Notes: generated by a model from the letters alone, not told the origin. A stretch of DNA of 64,000 nucleotides from Methylomicrobium sp. wino1 (GCF_003932755.1 NZ_CP024202.1:3968001-4032000); one strand, 5' to 3'; shown: positions 35,620-45,645, counted from the stretch's first letter. Program-made: numbers and translations.

Positions 35620-37074
35620 TCAGTAGCGCCAATATTTCGGTGAAAGCAAGACTAAAATCGTAAATATTTCCAAGCGACCCAAGAGCATCGCAAAACAAGC
35701 CAACCATTTGACCGGATCGCTTACCGTTCTAAAACTTGTTGCAACATCGCCCAAGCCTGGGCCGACGTTATTAATACAGGCCGCAACTGCAGAAAAAGCC
35801 GTTACTTGATCGAGCCCTCCGGCCATCATCAATAACATGATAATTCCGAAGGATACGACATATAAACCGAAAAAGCCCCAAACTGCCTCGACTATTCGCT
35901 CTTGCTGCACTTCCTTACCCACTTTAACGGGAATACAGGCATTCGGATGAATTAACCGCTGTATCTCTCGTTGGCCTTGTTTATAAAGCAACATTACGCG
36001 TATGACTTTCAGGCCTCCAGCCGTCGAACCCGCACATCCGCCGACAAAACCGATAAACACCAGCATTACCGGCACCGGCCCTGGCCAGTTATAAAAATCG
36101 GTCGTTGAAAAACCGGATGTAGTCATAAACGAGACGATTTGAAACATGCCATGCCGCGTCGCATCGAACAACGAAAATTCAGAGATGCCTTCATAATACA
36201 GAATTCCTCCGACTACTGACCCCGATAAAATCATCAACAACAAATAGGTACGCGCCTCGCTATCCAATAAATAAACTTTCAACGAAGCACTTTGCAATGC
36301 TGCGAAATGTAAGGCGAAATTCATACCGGATACGGCCATAAAAAAAATCGCGGCGATTTCTATCGCCGGATTTTTGAAAAAACCGATGCTGTCGTCATGC
36401 GTCGAATAACCGCCATTAGCCGTTGTCGAAAAAGAATGTCCGATCGCATCGAACCAATCCATACCGGCAATACGATAAGCGATCGCGCAAATTATCGTAA
36501 TTCCTAAATAGATCACCCAAAGCGCCTTAGCGGTCCCGGCGATACGTGGCGTCAACTTACTGTCTTTGACCGGCCCCGGTACTTCTGCTCGAAACAACTG
36601 CATACCGCCGATACCCAATACCGGCAAAACCGCTAATGCCAGCACGATAACGCCCATCCCGCCGAACCATTGCAATAATTGCCGATAAAACAAAATCGAT
36701 TTCGGCATATCGTCCAAACCTTCGAGAATGGTCGCGCCGGTCGTCGTGAAACCCGAAACCGATTCGAACACGGCATCGGTAATCGATAAACTAGGCGTAT
36801 CGCCTAAAATAAACGGCACGGCTCCCATCGTGCCCAGAATCATCCAAAACAACGCGACGATCAAAAAACCGTCGCGATGATAGAGCTGACGCTTTTCATT
36901 ACGGAACGGAAACCAAAGTACGGCACCCGCACTCAGTAGGATCAAAAAACTTTGCCAAAACAATAATTCGGCTTGATCTTGGTAAATATAAGAAACCAAC
37001 AACGGCAGGAACAGCGTGGTACTGAACATCATCAATAGCAAACCGATGCTTCTTAAAACGACTTTAGCTTGCAT
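35620..37074 (-). CDS. trkH: Trk system potassium uptake protein TrkH
   Basis: The protein has 484 residues and about ten membrane spans. The four selectivity-filter-like pore loops are visible, for example SGFTTTGATIL, HSFSTTANGGYST, TTSGFSTTDFY and NNVGPGLGDVA. TrkH forms the K+ channel-like pore, gated by TrkA in the cytoplasm. It follows trkA by 11 bases. Both genes suit a marine or halotolerant lifestyle. Confidence 0.96.
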   Translation of the reverse strand: MQAKVVLRSIGLLLMMFSTTLFLPLLVSYIYQDQAELLFWQSFLILLSAGAVLWFPFRNEKRQLYHRDGFLIVALFWMILGTMGAVPFILGDTPSLSITDAVFESVSGFTTTGATILEGLDDMPKSILFYRQLLQWFGGMGVIVLALAVLPVLGIGGMQLFRAEVPGPVKDSKLTPRIAGTAKALWVIYLGITIICAIAYRIAGMDWFDAIGHSFSTTANGGYSTHDDSIGFFKNPAIEIAAIFFMAVSGMNFALHFAALQSASLKVYLLDSEARTYLLLMILSGSVVGGILYYEGISEFSLFDATRHGMFQIVSFMTTSGFSTTDFYNWPGPVPVMLVFIGFVGGCAGSTAGGLKVIRVMLLYKQGQREIQRLIHPNACIPVKVGKEVQQERIVEAVWGFFGLYVVSFGIIMLLMMAGGLDQVTAFSAVAACINNVGPGLGDVATSFRTVSDPVKWLACFAMLLGRLEIFTILVLLSPKYWRY

Positions 37075-37085
37075 ATGACAATCCC

Positions 37086-38453
37086 TTAAATGCGCTGAAA
37101 ATAGCTTTCAATGTTTTTAACGAGCTTCTTATCCAGCGCGAACATCACGATATGATCGTTTTCTTCGAAAATCGTATCGTGATGAATCGGAATGACTTCC
37201 TTATTTCTAATCAAGGCCCCCAGCACGACACCTTCGGGAAGCTTCACTTCATCGACTCTAAGCCCCACGACCGATAATAGGCGGCCGTCTTCGTCCTTAT
37301 GCGCGATTGCCTCGATAGCTTCGGCGCTCCCGCCGCACAAAGAGCTTACCCTGGCGACATCGCCCTTGCGGACATGTTTAAGAATATGGCCCAAAGTTTC
37401 CTGATTCGGCTGAACCACGACATCGATTTCACTGCCGGTCAATAGCTTGATATAAGAGCCATGATTGATCAAACAAATCGTTTTCTTGACGCCCAACTTT
37501 TTCGCCAATGCGGCGGCAATGATATTAACGCCGTCGTTATTAGTGACTGCGCAAAACAAATCGGTCTTGGCAACCAGTTCATCGACGAGTAATGTTTCCT
37601 CGGTACAGTCGCCTTGTAATACAACAGTATTTTCGAGTTCGTTGGCAATTTTCTTAACCCGGATCGGGTCGTGTTCAATGACCTTGACTTGATGATTATG
37701 CTCCAGCGCCATCGCCAATCGTTTGCCTATATGACCGCCGCCGGCGATCATGATCGTTTTGACCGGTTCTTCCAAAGTATGAAGTTCGGTCAATACTTTA
37801 CGTATTTTATGCCGCGGAGAGACGAAAAAAACTTCGTCCCCTTCGAGAATATCGGCCTCGCCATTAACATCCAATGACTCGCCCCGCCTGAATATCGCCA
37901 CAACACGGATTTTTCCGTTGGCGAGTTTTTGTTTGAGCGCCTTTATTTTTTTACCCGTTAAAAATCCCTCGGGAACGGCCTTGATCGAAAACAGCCTTAC
38001 TAGTCCGTCCGCAAACGAAGAAATATGTAAAACGCCCGGGAACTTAATTAAATTGTGTATCGCTTCCATCACAATCTGCTCGGGACTGATCACGATATCG
38101 ATCGCGATCCCATAAGGATTGAATAATTCGGGATGCTTAAGAAAATCGATTGCTCTTACCCGAGCGATCGTTTTAGGCTTACTATATAAAGTGTTGATGA
38201 TCTGGCAAGCCAGCATATTGGTTTCATCCCGATCGGTCACCGCGATGACGATATCGGTATCGCGAACACCGGCCATCTCTAATATACTGGGGTGGGCCGC
38301 ATTACCGGCCACCGTGGCAATATCGTAGCGTTCCTTCAATGCCGCTAATAATTCCGGTTTTCTATCGATTACAACAATATCGTTTTCTTCGCTTGCCAAA
38401 GCACTGGCAACGGACGAACCGGTTACACCGGCGCCTAAAATGAGTATTTTCAT
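37086..38453 (-). CDS. trkA: Trk system potassium regulator TrkA
   Basis: The protein has 455 residues, the normal length, with two RCK repeats. The first Rossmann motif is ILGAGVTGSSVASALASEE and the second MIAGGGHIGKRLAMALEHN, each followed by a TrkA-C domain. It binds NAD(H)/ATP and gates TrkH. It is the first gene of the trkA-trkH unit, followed closely by trkH. Confidence 0.96.
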   Translation of the reverse strand: MKILILGAGVTGSSVASALASEENDIVVIDRKPELLAALKERYDIATVAGNAAHPSILEMAGVRDTDIVIAVTDRDETNMLACQIINTLYSKPKTIARVRAIDFLKHPELFNPYGIAIDIVISPEQIVMEAIHNLIKFPGVLHISSFADGLVRLFSIKAVPEGFLTGKKIKALKQKLANGKIRVVAIFRRGESLDVNGEADILEGDEVFFVSPRHKIRKVLTELHTLEEPVKTIMIAGGGHIGKRLAMALEHNHQVKVIEHDPIRVKKIANELENTVVLQGDCTEETLLVDELVAKTDLFCAVTNNDGVNIIAAALAKKLGVKKTICLINHGSYIKLLTGSEIDVVVQPNQETLGHILKHVRKGDVARVSSLCGGSAEAIEAIAHKDEDGRLLSVVGLRVDEVKLPEGVVLGALIRNKEVIPIHHDTIFEENDHIVMFALDKKLVKNIESYFQRI

Positions 38454-38655
38454 TAAATCATAAAGTCGTCATAGTTGAGCTCGTTCATGGCAAGCTCGAA
38501 TTAAACCGCAACATCAAGGTAAACTCGCTTATTTTATAGCAATTACCGGTCTGCTTCGAGCCTTAGATTCCTCATTTTCTTGCCGGTTTTACAAGGCACA
38601 ACTATTATTGGTCATTTCGTCACAATAGTTCAACTTACACGAATCACATCAAGCC

Positions 38656-39792
38656 ATGAAAATATTGGTCGTAGACGACATAGAGCAAAATAGACTGATG
38701 TTGTTTAAGCTACTATCGAGAAAAGCGCATCACATACTATTTGCAGAAAACGGACTCGAAGCCATAGAACAATTCAATCACGAACATCCGGACTTGATAC
38801 TGATGGATATCATGATGCCGGTCATGGATGGCTTTGAAGCGACCTCCAAAATAAGAGCCTTAAATATCGACAAATGGGTTCCGATTCTTATTCTGAGCGC
38901 TGTCGACGGCGAGTATAATATCGTCAAAGGCCTGGAGGTCGGCGCCGACGATTATTTGCCCAAGCCCATCAATCCCGCGATTCTCTATGCGAAAATAACG
39001 AGCATCGAACGGTCGATCGAGATGCAAAACAGCATCATTGAGGGAAAACGCCAACTCCAAGCTTACCAAGACCAAAATGAAGTCGAACAGCGTTTCGCGC
39101 AGACGATCTTCGATCGTTTGATTCATCAAAACGACTTACAAGACCCGCAGTTGAATTATTGGCTACTGCCAGCCAGACGTTTTAGCGGCGATTTAGTTTG
39201 TGTTAAACGCATCGGCCCCGACCGCCTCTATTTTATGCTGGCCGATTCGACCGGACATGGCCTCGCCGCCGCGCTGCCGACCATCATCGTCAATCAAGTT
39301 TTTCAAGGAATGACGCAAAAAAGATTATTGGTTTCTTGCATTGCTAGAGAAATCAACAACCGTTTGAAAAAAGAATTACCATCGGGGCATTTCGTGGCTT
39401 TAGTCTTAGGCATGGTCGATAACCGTAACCAATTGATTGAAATATGGAACGGGGGCTTACCCGACCAATGGGCTCTAAATATTCAAGGCATTCCGGTACG
39501 CACTTTCAAATCGCAACATACATTCGCCGGCGTACTGGACAATGACGACTTTGACGATGGCACAGAAATCTGGCAATGGCTGAAAGCGTGCGAATTTTTT
39601 TTCTATTCCGACGGACTCGTCGACATTGAAGATCCTCTCTCCGAATGTTCCGGCCATGATTGGTTGTTGAAAACCTTAAAACAATCTACATCGGGACAAC
39701 GAATACAAGCCATTCAAGCCGAATTATCCGACTACATGCAAAAAAATGAAATTCACGATGATATTTCTTGTCTATCTATTCTATGCCGTTAA
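38656..39792 (+). CDS. response regulator with PP2C-type phosphatase output (REC-SpoIIE)
   Basis: The protein has 378 residues. The receiver (1-120) has VVDDIEQNRLML, the phospho-acceptor Asp in LILMDIMMPVMDGFEA, and DDYLPKPINPAIL with the Lys. A coiled coil (about 120-155) leads to a PP2C/SpoIIE domain (about 165-378) with FSGDLVCVK, MLADSTGHGLAAALP and FFYSDGLVDIED. Such RsbU-like proteins dephosphorylate anti-sigma-factor antagonists. No sensor kinase, anti-sigma factor or STAS protein is in the window, so the target is unknown. Confidence 0.88.
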   Translation: MKILVVDDIEQNRLMLFKLLSRKAHHILFAENGLEAIEQFNHEHPDLILMDIMMPVMDGFEATSKIRALNIDKWVPILILSAVDGEYNIVKGLEVGADDYLPKPINPAILYAKITSIERSIEMQNSIIEGKRQLQAYQDQNEVEQRFAQTIFDRLIHQNDLQDPQLNYWLLPARRFSGDLVCVKRIGPDRLYFMLADSTGHGLAAALPTIIVNQVFQGMTQKRLLVSCIAREINNRLKKELPSGHFVALVLGMVDNRNQLIEIWNGGLPDQWALNIQGIPVRTFKSQHTFAGVLDNDDFDDGTEIWQWLKACEFFFYSDGLVDIEDPLSECSGHDWLLKTLKQSTSGQRIQAIQAELSDYMQKNEIHDDISCLSILCR

Positions 39793-39800
39793 CCGATAAA

Positions 39801-39992
39801 CCTAAAAAGAGCAGTTGACATGTGTTGTAGACCGTTCGTGCTGAGCTAAGTCGAAGCATGAAGGGTCTACAACACTTTCATCGTCTTGGTGAAGCCTCAA
39901 ACTACCGTTCACCCTTCGACGAGGCTCTCCTGAGTGCAGCCGAAAGGCTCAGAGCGAACGGTAGTTTGAGGCTCTCAAATGCTCTTTTTAGG
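39801..39992. repeat. 192-bp inverted-repeat element, family CCTAAAAAGAGCA, expanded copy
   Basis: The ends are CCTAAAAAGAGCA (39801-39813) and TGCTCTTTTTAGG (39980-39992), a perfect 13-bp pair. It shares the first about 100 bases with 27529-27643. It then has an extra hairpin, CAAACTACCGTTC/GAACGGTAGTTTG, absent from the shorter copy. ATAAA and ATAAG flank the two ends. Confidence 0.75.
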
Positions 39993-40062
39993 ATAAGCGG
40001 AAATTTTAAACCCTATCGAACCGGGCAAGGAAACGAATGAACCATTGGCAAAAGGTGAGCTT

Positions 40063-40599
40063 ATGCTGCCGGACTTAACCAGCATTCAACCCGCTTTTGT
40101 AGGATTTAATTTTCGAAATACGGTAGCTGCCGAACAAAATCCTAACGCTTCCGAAAACGACACTCAAATCCAAGGACGAGACACAAGCCTTGCGGATGAT
40201 GCGCAATTTTCTATCGAGGAACAGCGTCAAATCAAGGCATTAAAAGCCCGGGATGTAGAGGTCAGGGCTCATGAGCAAGCGCATGTAAATGCAGCCGCGG
40301 GTATTGCCGTCAGCGGTGCAAGCTTTTCCTATCAAACCGGTCCCGACGGAAACCGCTACGCCATCGGCGGCGAAGTTCAAATCGACACCTCTCCGGCCCC
40401 CGGCGATCCCGAGGCTACGCTAAGAAAAGCCGAATCTATTCGCAGGGCGGCACTTGCACCGGCGCAGCCATCCTCTCAAGATTTCAGTGTGGCAGCCAAC
40501 GCCGCCAGAATGACAAGCGATGCCAGAATTGAACTTCTCAAACAAACGCAGGAAAACGCCGACCCTAAGTTTGGCACAGCCATCGATATCGCCGTTTAA
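40063..40599 (+). CDS. SprA-related HExxH protein (putative metalloprotease)
   Basis: The protein has 178 residues. The core EVRAHEQAHVNAAAG has the zinc-metalloprotease HExxH pattern, followed by SYQTGPDGNRYAIGGEVQID and later AESIRRAALAPAQPS, the SprA-related family (PF12118). Catalytic activity is presumed, not shown. I prefer ATG 40063 to the TTG at 40045 because AGGTGAG lies directly in front of it. There is no signal peptide. It converges on the HerA-like gene. Confidence 0.75.
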   Translation: MLPDLTSIQPAFVGFNFRNTVAAEQNPNASENDTQIQGRDTSLADDAQFSIEEQRQIKALKARDVEVRAHEQAHVNAAAGIAVSGASFSYQTGPDGNRYAIGGEVQIDTSPAPGDPEATLRKAESIRRAALAPAQPSSQDFSVAANAARMTSDARIELLKQTQENADPKFGTAIDIAV

Positions 40600-40643
40600 A
40601 CGCGGCTGTGGGCCGAAATTTACCTAGAGAGAAAAAGAAGCCT

Positions 40644-42308
40644 TTATTTTCGGGTTTGAGTGCGCCATAATTGCACAATTTGATCCACATCCAAATCGTC
40701 AGGGCCTTCACGCCAACCCATATAATAATCCACGTCATTACTTTTCGGCTCCGGATTGGGGCGATAGATCTGCACGCGGGTCGGCAAAGGTGCCGCCTCA
40801 CCCAGTACTAACGCCTCACCTCTTCCGAGAGAAGTTAAAATATCGGTCAAGTCGCCTTCGGCTTCCGGAACCAATCCGCGTATATAAGCTTGATCGTCCG
40901 GGTTGGTTGTTCTCAGACAGAAAAACGAACTGCATTGGGCCAACATCGTTTCCGATAATTCGGTCGGCCTTTGGCTAATGACCCCGATCGAAACGCCGTA
41001 TTTTCGCCCTTCTTTTGCGATACGCTCCATCATCCTTTTCGTTCCTTCGAACTGACCGCCTTTCTCACGCGGGATATAAGCATGAGCCTCTTCGCAAATC
41101 AGCGTAATCGGAAATTCCCGGCGTCTCGGATTCCAATAATTGAATTCATAGGCCAACCGGCCCACTTGTGCGGAAACCGCCGGCCTAACATCGGTCGGCA
41201 CCGAACTCAGGTCTACAACGGTAATATTGGCCTTGTTATCGCCCAATCCGATGAACTGCCGCAGTAAATCGGCCATGCCGGCAGAAGTATTTCGTTTTTT
41301 CGGTTTTAACAAGAAATCATAACGCACATCATTGAATCGACTCTGCATTCTGACTAAAAATTCGTCGAATTGACCAAATAAGGCGCCTTTGCTTTTACCG
41401 AAATCCTTACGCTCTTCATTGGCATTCTTGAACTGCATATACAATTCGGCCAGTGAAAAATAAATCGGCGTATCGATCGAAACCACGCCTAAACCGATTT
41501 CCTTTGCTTCCTTCCGCTTGAGTTGTTGCAAGATTTCACGCATGAATGCCATCTGCATCGAAGCGCCGTTATCGTTGCGATCGATAAAGAGATCGACTAA
41601 CTCTGAATAACTCATCATCCAATAAGGCATCTCCATATCCATCGCATCGACATAGTTGACCATGTCGCTAGGAAAGGCGGATTGAATTGTGCCATTATCG
41701 TCCTTCCAACAATATTCGCCATGTAAATCCAACATAATCAAATGCGCTTTCGGCATGGCCTTGATGGTATGTTGAATCAGGCTAGTGACGGTCCAGGACT
41801 TACCCGAACCGGACTGTCCGATGATCGCGAAGTGGCGCCCGAATAAAGCCCGAGGATCGAGACTGAGATGATATTCCTTATGCGAAGCCAACTGGCCGAT
41901 AAAAAATTCGTAATCCCTAAAGGCAGAAAAAATAGCGTTAATTTCGCTTAAGCCGACAGCGTAAACTTTCGCACCGGGTGTCGGATAGTGTCTAACGCCT
42001 CGAACGAAGCTGCCGTCTTCCTTGATTTCCCCGACCGGAATCAACGAAATAAAACGATCCGCCTTGCGTATTCCAACCGAATCGAAACGATCGCGCTCCC
42101 ACATTTTAAAAACCAGGGCCAGCACGCCAATTGTCCCCTGTCTGATAACGACATACGAACCAATATGACCGGCCAGGATTTCTTCGTTACCAATTCGAAT
42201 TATCGGCAAGTCGGAAGAATGCTGTTCGGCTATTCTGGCCTCCATGCCATCTCCGCGCACTTCGGAAAGATAGCCGATTAGAATACTATTTAAGGGTTGC
42301 TCGGACAT
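40644..42308 (-). CDS. HerA/DUF87-type ATPase
   Basis: The protein has 554 residues. An N-terminal HerA beta-barrel precedes the P-loop AIIGQSGSGKSWTVTSLI. Walker B is ITLICEEAHAYIPRE, followed by a conserved ISQRPTELSETMLAQ and an arginine-finger-like segment. HerA-type ATPases form hexamers that translocate DNA and usually work with NurA nuclease. No NurA gene is adjacent, so the partner, if any, is elsewhere; some family members act alone or in defence. It is monocistronic. Confidence 0.88.
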   Translation of the reverse strand: MSEQPLNSILIGYLSEVRGDGMEARIAEQHSSDLPIIRIGNEEILAGHIGSYVVIRQGTIGVLALVFKMWERDRFDSVGIRKADRFISLIPVGEIKEDGSFVRGVRHYPTPGAKVYAVGLSEINAIFSAFRDYEFFIGQLASHKEYHLSLDPRALFGRHFAIIGQSGSGKSWTVTSLIQHTIKAMPKAHLIMLDLHGEYCWKDDNGTIQSAFPSDMVNYVDAMDMEMPYWMMSYSELVDLFIDRNDNGASMQMAFMREILQQLKRKEAKEIGLGVVSIDTPIYFSLAELYMQFKNANEERKDFGKSKGALFGQFDEFLVRMQSRFNDVRYDFLLKPKKRNTSAGMADLLRQFIGLGDNKANITVVDLSSVPTDVRPAVSAQVGRLAYEFNYWNPRRREFPITLICEEAHAYIPREKGGQFEGTKRMMERIAKEGRKYGVSIGVISQRPTELSETMLAQCSSFFCLRTTNPDDQAYIRGLVPEAEGDLTDILTSLGRGEALVLGEAAPLPTRVQIYRPNPEPKSNDVDYYMGWREGPDDLDVDQIVQLWRTQTRK

Positions 42309-42488
42309 TATATGCTTCCTATCAATTCAAAGATATTAAGCATTCTAGACGAAATTTAAGTTTTAAACTTCGTTCGGAAGTTTTTTGGCCGTCATTTCAA
42401 ATTTGGAGAGAAAGCACGCCGTCAAACGATTTGAATTGTTATCAATCCAAGCCATCGTGCAAAAAAATAGCGCCTATGCGCTTTGTTT

Positions 42489-42581
42489 CGCGAAGCTAGA
42501 GCTTCGCGTACCGATTTCCCAAGCTTGGAGCTTGGGAAACAGCGGAACTCCCCTTTCCCCTTTCCCCTTTCACCTTTCCCT
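42489..42581. repeat. two hairpins and a (GGGAAAG)n heptamer array before the feoC stop
   Basis: CGCGAAGCT/AGCTTCGCG (42489-42508) and TTTCCCAAGCT/AGCTTGGGAAA (42515-42539) are strong hairpins and may end feoABC transcripts. Between them and the feoC stop lies a period-7 CCCCTTT array (about 42550-42580). The feoC stop codon, TAG on the minus strand, is the first part of that array. Confidence 0.75.
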
Positions 42582-42801
42582 AATCAATCCATTCATAAAA
42601 TTCGGTTAATGCCGGGTCGCATTTACAGCAACTGGTTCCACACGACCCATTCGGCGATGATGATTTAATTTTTCCTTTACTGATCCACTTGCCTAACATG
42701 CCTCTAATCGCGTCGGCATCCATATCGAAATGATTGACTAAATCCACCATCGCCACTTTATGCCTTTGCTTGATATAGTTTCTAAGATCGGACAGTATCA
42801 C
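42580..42801 (-). CDS. feoC: FeoC-like iron-transport regulator
   Basis: The protein has 73 residues. An N-terminal winged-helix (MILSDLRNYIKQRHKVAMVD) is followed by a Cys-rich loop (GSCGTSCCKCDPALTE), which in FeoC proteins can bind an Fe-S cluster. It overlaps feoB by 20 bases. FeoC is thought to protect or regulate FeoB. The gene ends in the heptamer tract. Confidence 0.88.
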   Translation of the reverse strand: MILSDLRNYIKQRHKVAMVDLVNHFDMDADAIRGMLGKWISKGKIKSSSPNGSCGTSCCKCDPALTEFYEWID

Positions 42802-45112
42802 CTGTTTTCTCCTGTTGAACGGGATTGTTGGAATTTCGCCCGGATAAGCGCAACATCAACAATACCAATAAAAAGAAAAGACTTAGCCCAATCAACCACG
42901 TCAACGAATAACTCGGATGATCGCTAAAGGTTGATAATTGATAGAAAAATGTTGCGGTCGTATAGGCAATACCGGTCGTCCAAGAGACGACAAACAATGT
43001 CCAACCTAAATTAGTTTCTCGAAAGATCGCCGCCGTCGCCGCGACGCAAGGCGCATACAATAAAATAAATAATAGGTAGGCGAATGCCCCGGCTTGGCCG
43101 TCAAAACTGACGCGCATTGCCCCGTAAGTTCCTGTATCGACTTCTTGGTCATTGACTGCGGTTTCGATGTCGAGCCCCAACGGATCCAACAGATTACCGG
43201 CAACACTCAGTAAGTTTTCAGGAATCGTCATCACCGCCTCACTCAGGGTTACGACTAAATCGAAACCTTCATCGTCGACCTCAGCACCATCAAACGCCAT
43301 TTGACTGTACAAAGCGTTCAAAGTACCGACTACGGCCTCTTTAGCCAATACGCCGGTAAAAATGCCGACCGTAGCAGGCCAATTGTCGTTCTCTATGCCC
43401 ATTGGTTTGAATACCGGCGTCAAGCCTCGGCCTATTTCACTTAATACCGATTGGTCGCTGTTTTCACGACCGAAACTGCCGTCCGTACCCATCGCATTGA
43501 GAAAATTCAAAACCAGTACCATCGGTACGATCACCTTACCGGCATTGAAAATAAAGGTTTTGAGCCGATCCCAAGTTCTGAGTAAAACACTTCGCAGGCG
43601 CGGAATATGATAAGCCGGCAGCTCCATGATAAATGGCGTGGCTTCGCCCTTGAACAAGGTATGGCGCATAATCAGACCGGTAAAAACCGCCACCGCAATG
43701 CCAATCAAATACAGTCCGAATACCAGATTTTGTCCGCCGACCGGGAAAAAAGCCGCCGCGAACAACGCATAAACCGGCAATCGGGCGCCGCAGGACATGA
43801 AGGGGTTCATCATATTGGTCAGAATCCGATCATGTTGATTTTCCAGCGTTCTGGTCGCCATGATTGCGGGTACGTTACAACCGAAACCGACGATCATCGG
43901 CACGAAGGATTTACCGGGCAGGCCGATCATGCGCATAAAACGATCCATCACGAAAGCGGCGCGCGCCATGTAGCCGGAATCCTCCAAAGCGGATAACACC
44001 ATAAATAGAAACCCGACAATAGGAATAAACGTCGCGACAACTTGCACGCCTCCGCCCGCGCCTTGAGCGATTAAAACCACTAACCACTCCGGCCAATTCA
44101 TTTGATTTAATACAAACGCTAAACCATCGACAAAAAATGCTCCGGTCACTTGTTCAAAAAAATCTATGAAAGCGCTGCCGATATTAATCGTGAACATGAA
44201 CATCAAATACATCACCAGCAAAAAAATCGGTATGCCTAAAAAGCGATTCAATACCAAGGCATCAATTCGCTCGGTAGTATGCCGATTTAATTGTTGAGTA
44301 TGAATCACGAAACGCTGAGTCAATGAATTGACGAATCCATAGCGAGCATCGGCGGCTAGAATATCGATCTCGTCATCAGCTTCGGTTTCTATTTGTCGTT
44401 GCAGAGCCGCAACAGTCCCTTTGAGTTCATAACCGGCAATTTGTTTGGCTAAAGTGTCGTCTTCGAGCAAACGAACAGTCAACCACCGCAGGTCGCAACG
44501 GTGCCGCTCGGCCAGCGGTTGCAATAACGGCAATAACTTGTCGATAGCTTGTTCTAAAGCCGGCGCATAAGGAATATCGAGACTCGGAACAGGCTTAGGC
44601 TTATCCTGCGCGGCACGATTAATAACTTCCTTTAAATGACTTATTCCTTCTCCGGTCGATGCACTGATTGGCACAACCGGGCAACCCAATAGATTGGAAA
44701 GTTCATCAACATCGATCGCCACGCCTTTTAGTCGAGCGGCATCGATCATGTTCAGAGCGATCATCATCGGCACCCGCATTTCCAGGAGCTGAGAAGTCAA
44801 ATATAAATTACGTTCGATGTTTGACGCATCGACGATATTAATGATCAAATCCGCTTCCCTAGCCGCAACATAGTCTCTGGCCACTTTCTCATCGAGAGAA
44901 ACATCGTCATCGGCAGCTTCCAGGGAGTAGGTACCCGGCAAATCGACAACACGCACGATTTTATGATCGAAACGATATTCGCCGGTTTTCTTTTCGACGG
45001 TCACACCCGGCCAGTTGCCTACGTGCTGTTTAGAGCCGGTCAAAATATTGAACAGCGTCGTTTTACCGCAATTAGGATTACCGACGACGCCTATCGTAAA
45101 ATCGATTGCCAT
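42782..45112 (-). CDS. feoB: ferrous iron transporter FeoB
   Basis: The protein has 776 residues. The G domain has VGNPNCGKTTLFNIL (G1), VDLPGTYSLEA (G3) and LNMIDAARLKG (G4). The membrane part has two gate regions with Cys, such as GFGCNVPAIMATRTLE and YAPCVAATAAIFRETN. It imports Fe2+ across the inner membrane. It starts at the last base of the feoA stop and overlaps feoC. Fur control is indicated by the upstream box. Confidence 0.97.
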   Translation of the reverse strand: MAIDFTIGVVGNPNCGKTTLFNILTGSKQHVGNWPGVTVEKKTGEYRFDHKIVRVVDLPGTYSLEAADDDVSLDEKVARDYVAAREADLIINIVDASNIERNLYLTSQLLEMRVPMMIALNMIDAARLKGVAIDVDELSNLLGCPVVPISASTGEGISHLKEVINRAAQDKPKPVPSLDIPYAPALEQAIDKLLPLLQPLAERHRCDLRWLTVRLLEDDTLAKQIAGYELKGTVAALQRQIETEADDEIDILAADARYGFVNSLTQRFVIHTQQLNRHTTERIDALVLNRFLGIPIFLLVMYLMFMFTINIGSAFIDFFEQVTGAFFVDGLAFVLNQMNWPEWLVVLIAQGAGGGVQVVATFIPIVGFLFMVLSALEDSGYMARAAFVMDRFMRMIGLPGKSFVPMIVGFGCNVPAIMATRTLENQHDRILTNMMNPFMSCGARLPVYALFAAAFFPVGGQNLVFGLYLIGIAVAVFTGLIMRHTLFKGEATPFIMELPAYHIPRLRSVLLRTWDRLKTFIFNAGKVIVPMVLVLNFLNAMGTDGSFGRENSDQSVLSEIGRGLTPVFKPMGIENDNWPATVGIFTGVLAKEAVVGTLNALYSQMAFDGAEVDDEGFDLVVTLSEAVMTIPENLLSVAGNLLDPLGLDIETAVNDQEVDTGTYGAMRVSFDGQAGAFAYLLFILLYAPCVAATAAIFRETNLGWTLFVVSWTTGIAYTTATFFYQLSTFSDHPSYSLTWLIGLSLFFLLVLLMLRLSGRNSNNPVQQEKTGDTVRS

Positions 45113-45345
45113 TAAATTTTCTCGATTAATAAGACAGAAGCTTCATCCTTGCGTAATGTCAATGAAAAACCACGCAGCTTTATCTCGACCGGGTCCCCCA
45201 TTGGCGCAAAGCGAGTGACACAAAACTGTGTCCCAGGCGTTAAACCCATCGCCAACAAACGTTTTCGGTAGGCCTTTGCAGATTTATCGAAGCCGGTAAT
45301 ACGACCGCAATCGCCAACGATGAGGTTTTTTAAACTTAAGTTCAT
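45112..45345 (-). CDS. feoA: ferrous iron transport protein FeoA
   Basis: The protein has 77 residues, an SH3-like fold: GRITGFDKSAKAYRKRLLAM then GLTPGTQFCV and GDPVEIKLRGFSLTLRKDEA. It assists FeoB in the cytoplasm. It is the first gene of feoA-feoB-feoC, overlapping feoB by one base. Confidence 0.95.
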   Translation of the reverse strand: MNLSLKNLIVGDCGRITGFDKSAKAYRKRLLAMGLTPGTQFCVTRFAPMGDPVEIKLRGFSLTLRKDEASVLLIEKI

Positions 45346-45389
45346 TTGCTTAGCCTCTTAGTCTTGGATACCCAAAACAATATAATTAG

Positions 45390-45404
45390 TAATAATCATT
45401 CTCA
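45390..45404 (-). promoter_or_regulatory. Fur box upstream of feoABC
   Basis: On the minus strand the site reads TGAGAATGATTATTA, matching the 7-1-7 Fur consensus TGATAATNATTATCA at 12 of 14 defined positions. It lies 45 bases before the feoA start, where it would overlap the promoter. It predicts Fe2+-Fur repression. Confidence 0.8.
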
Positions 45405-45645
45405 TTAAACGACTATATCATAACTATACTTAACGTCAAAACATGGTTTTCCGAACTTGTTTTACATTGGCGGATCGAGCGGAGTACGTTTCTTGCTTAC
45501 TGTGAAAGTTCGTAGATTGGGACTTCCTTGATTGAAACTCTTTATCATCTAATTTTTTGATATGAAAAACAATGTTGGTTCCGAGGAGGGTGCGGTTGCT
45601 CGACCAACAGGCATCGGCGCCGTGGAGCCTACATGGACATATTTA

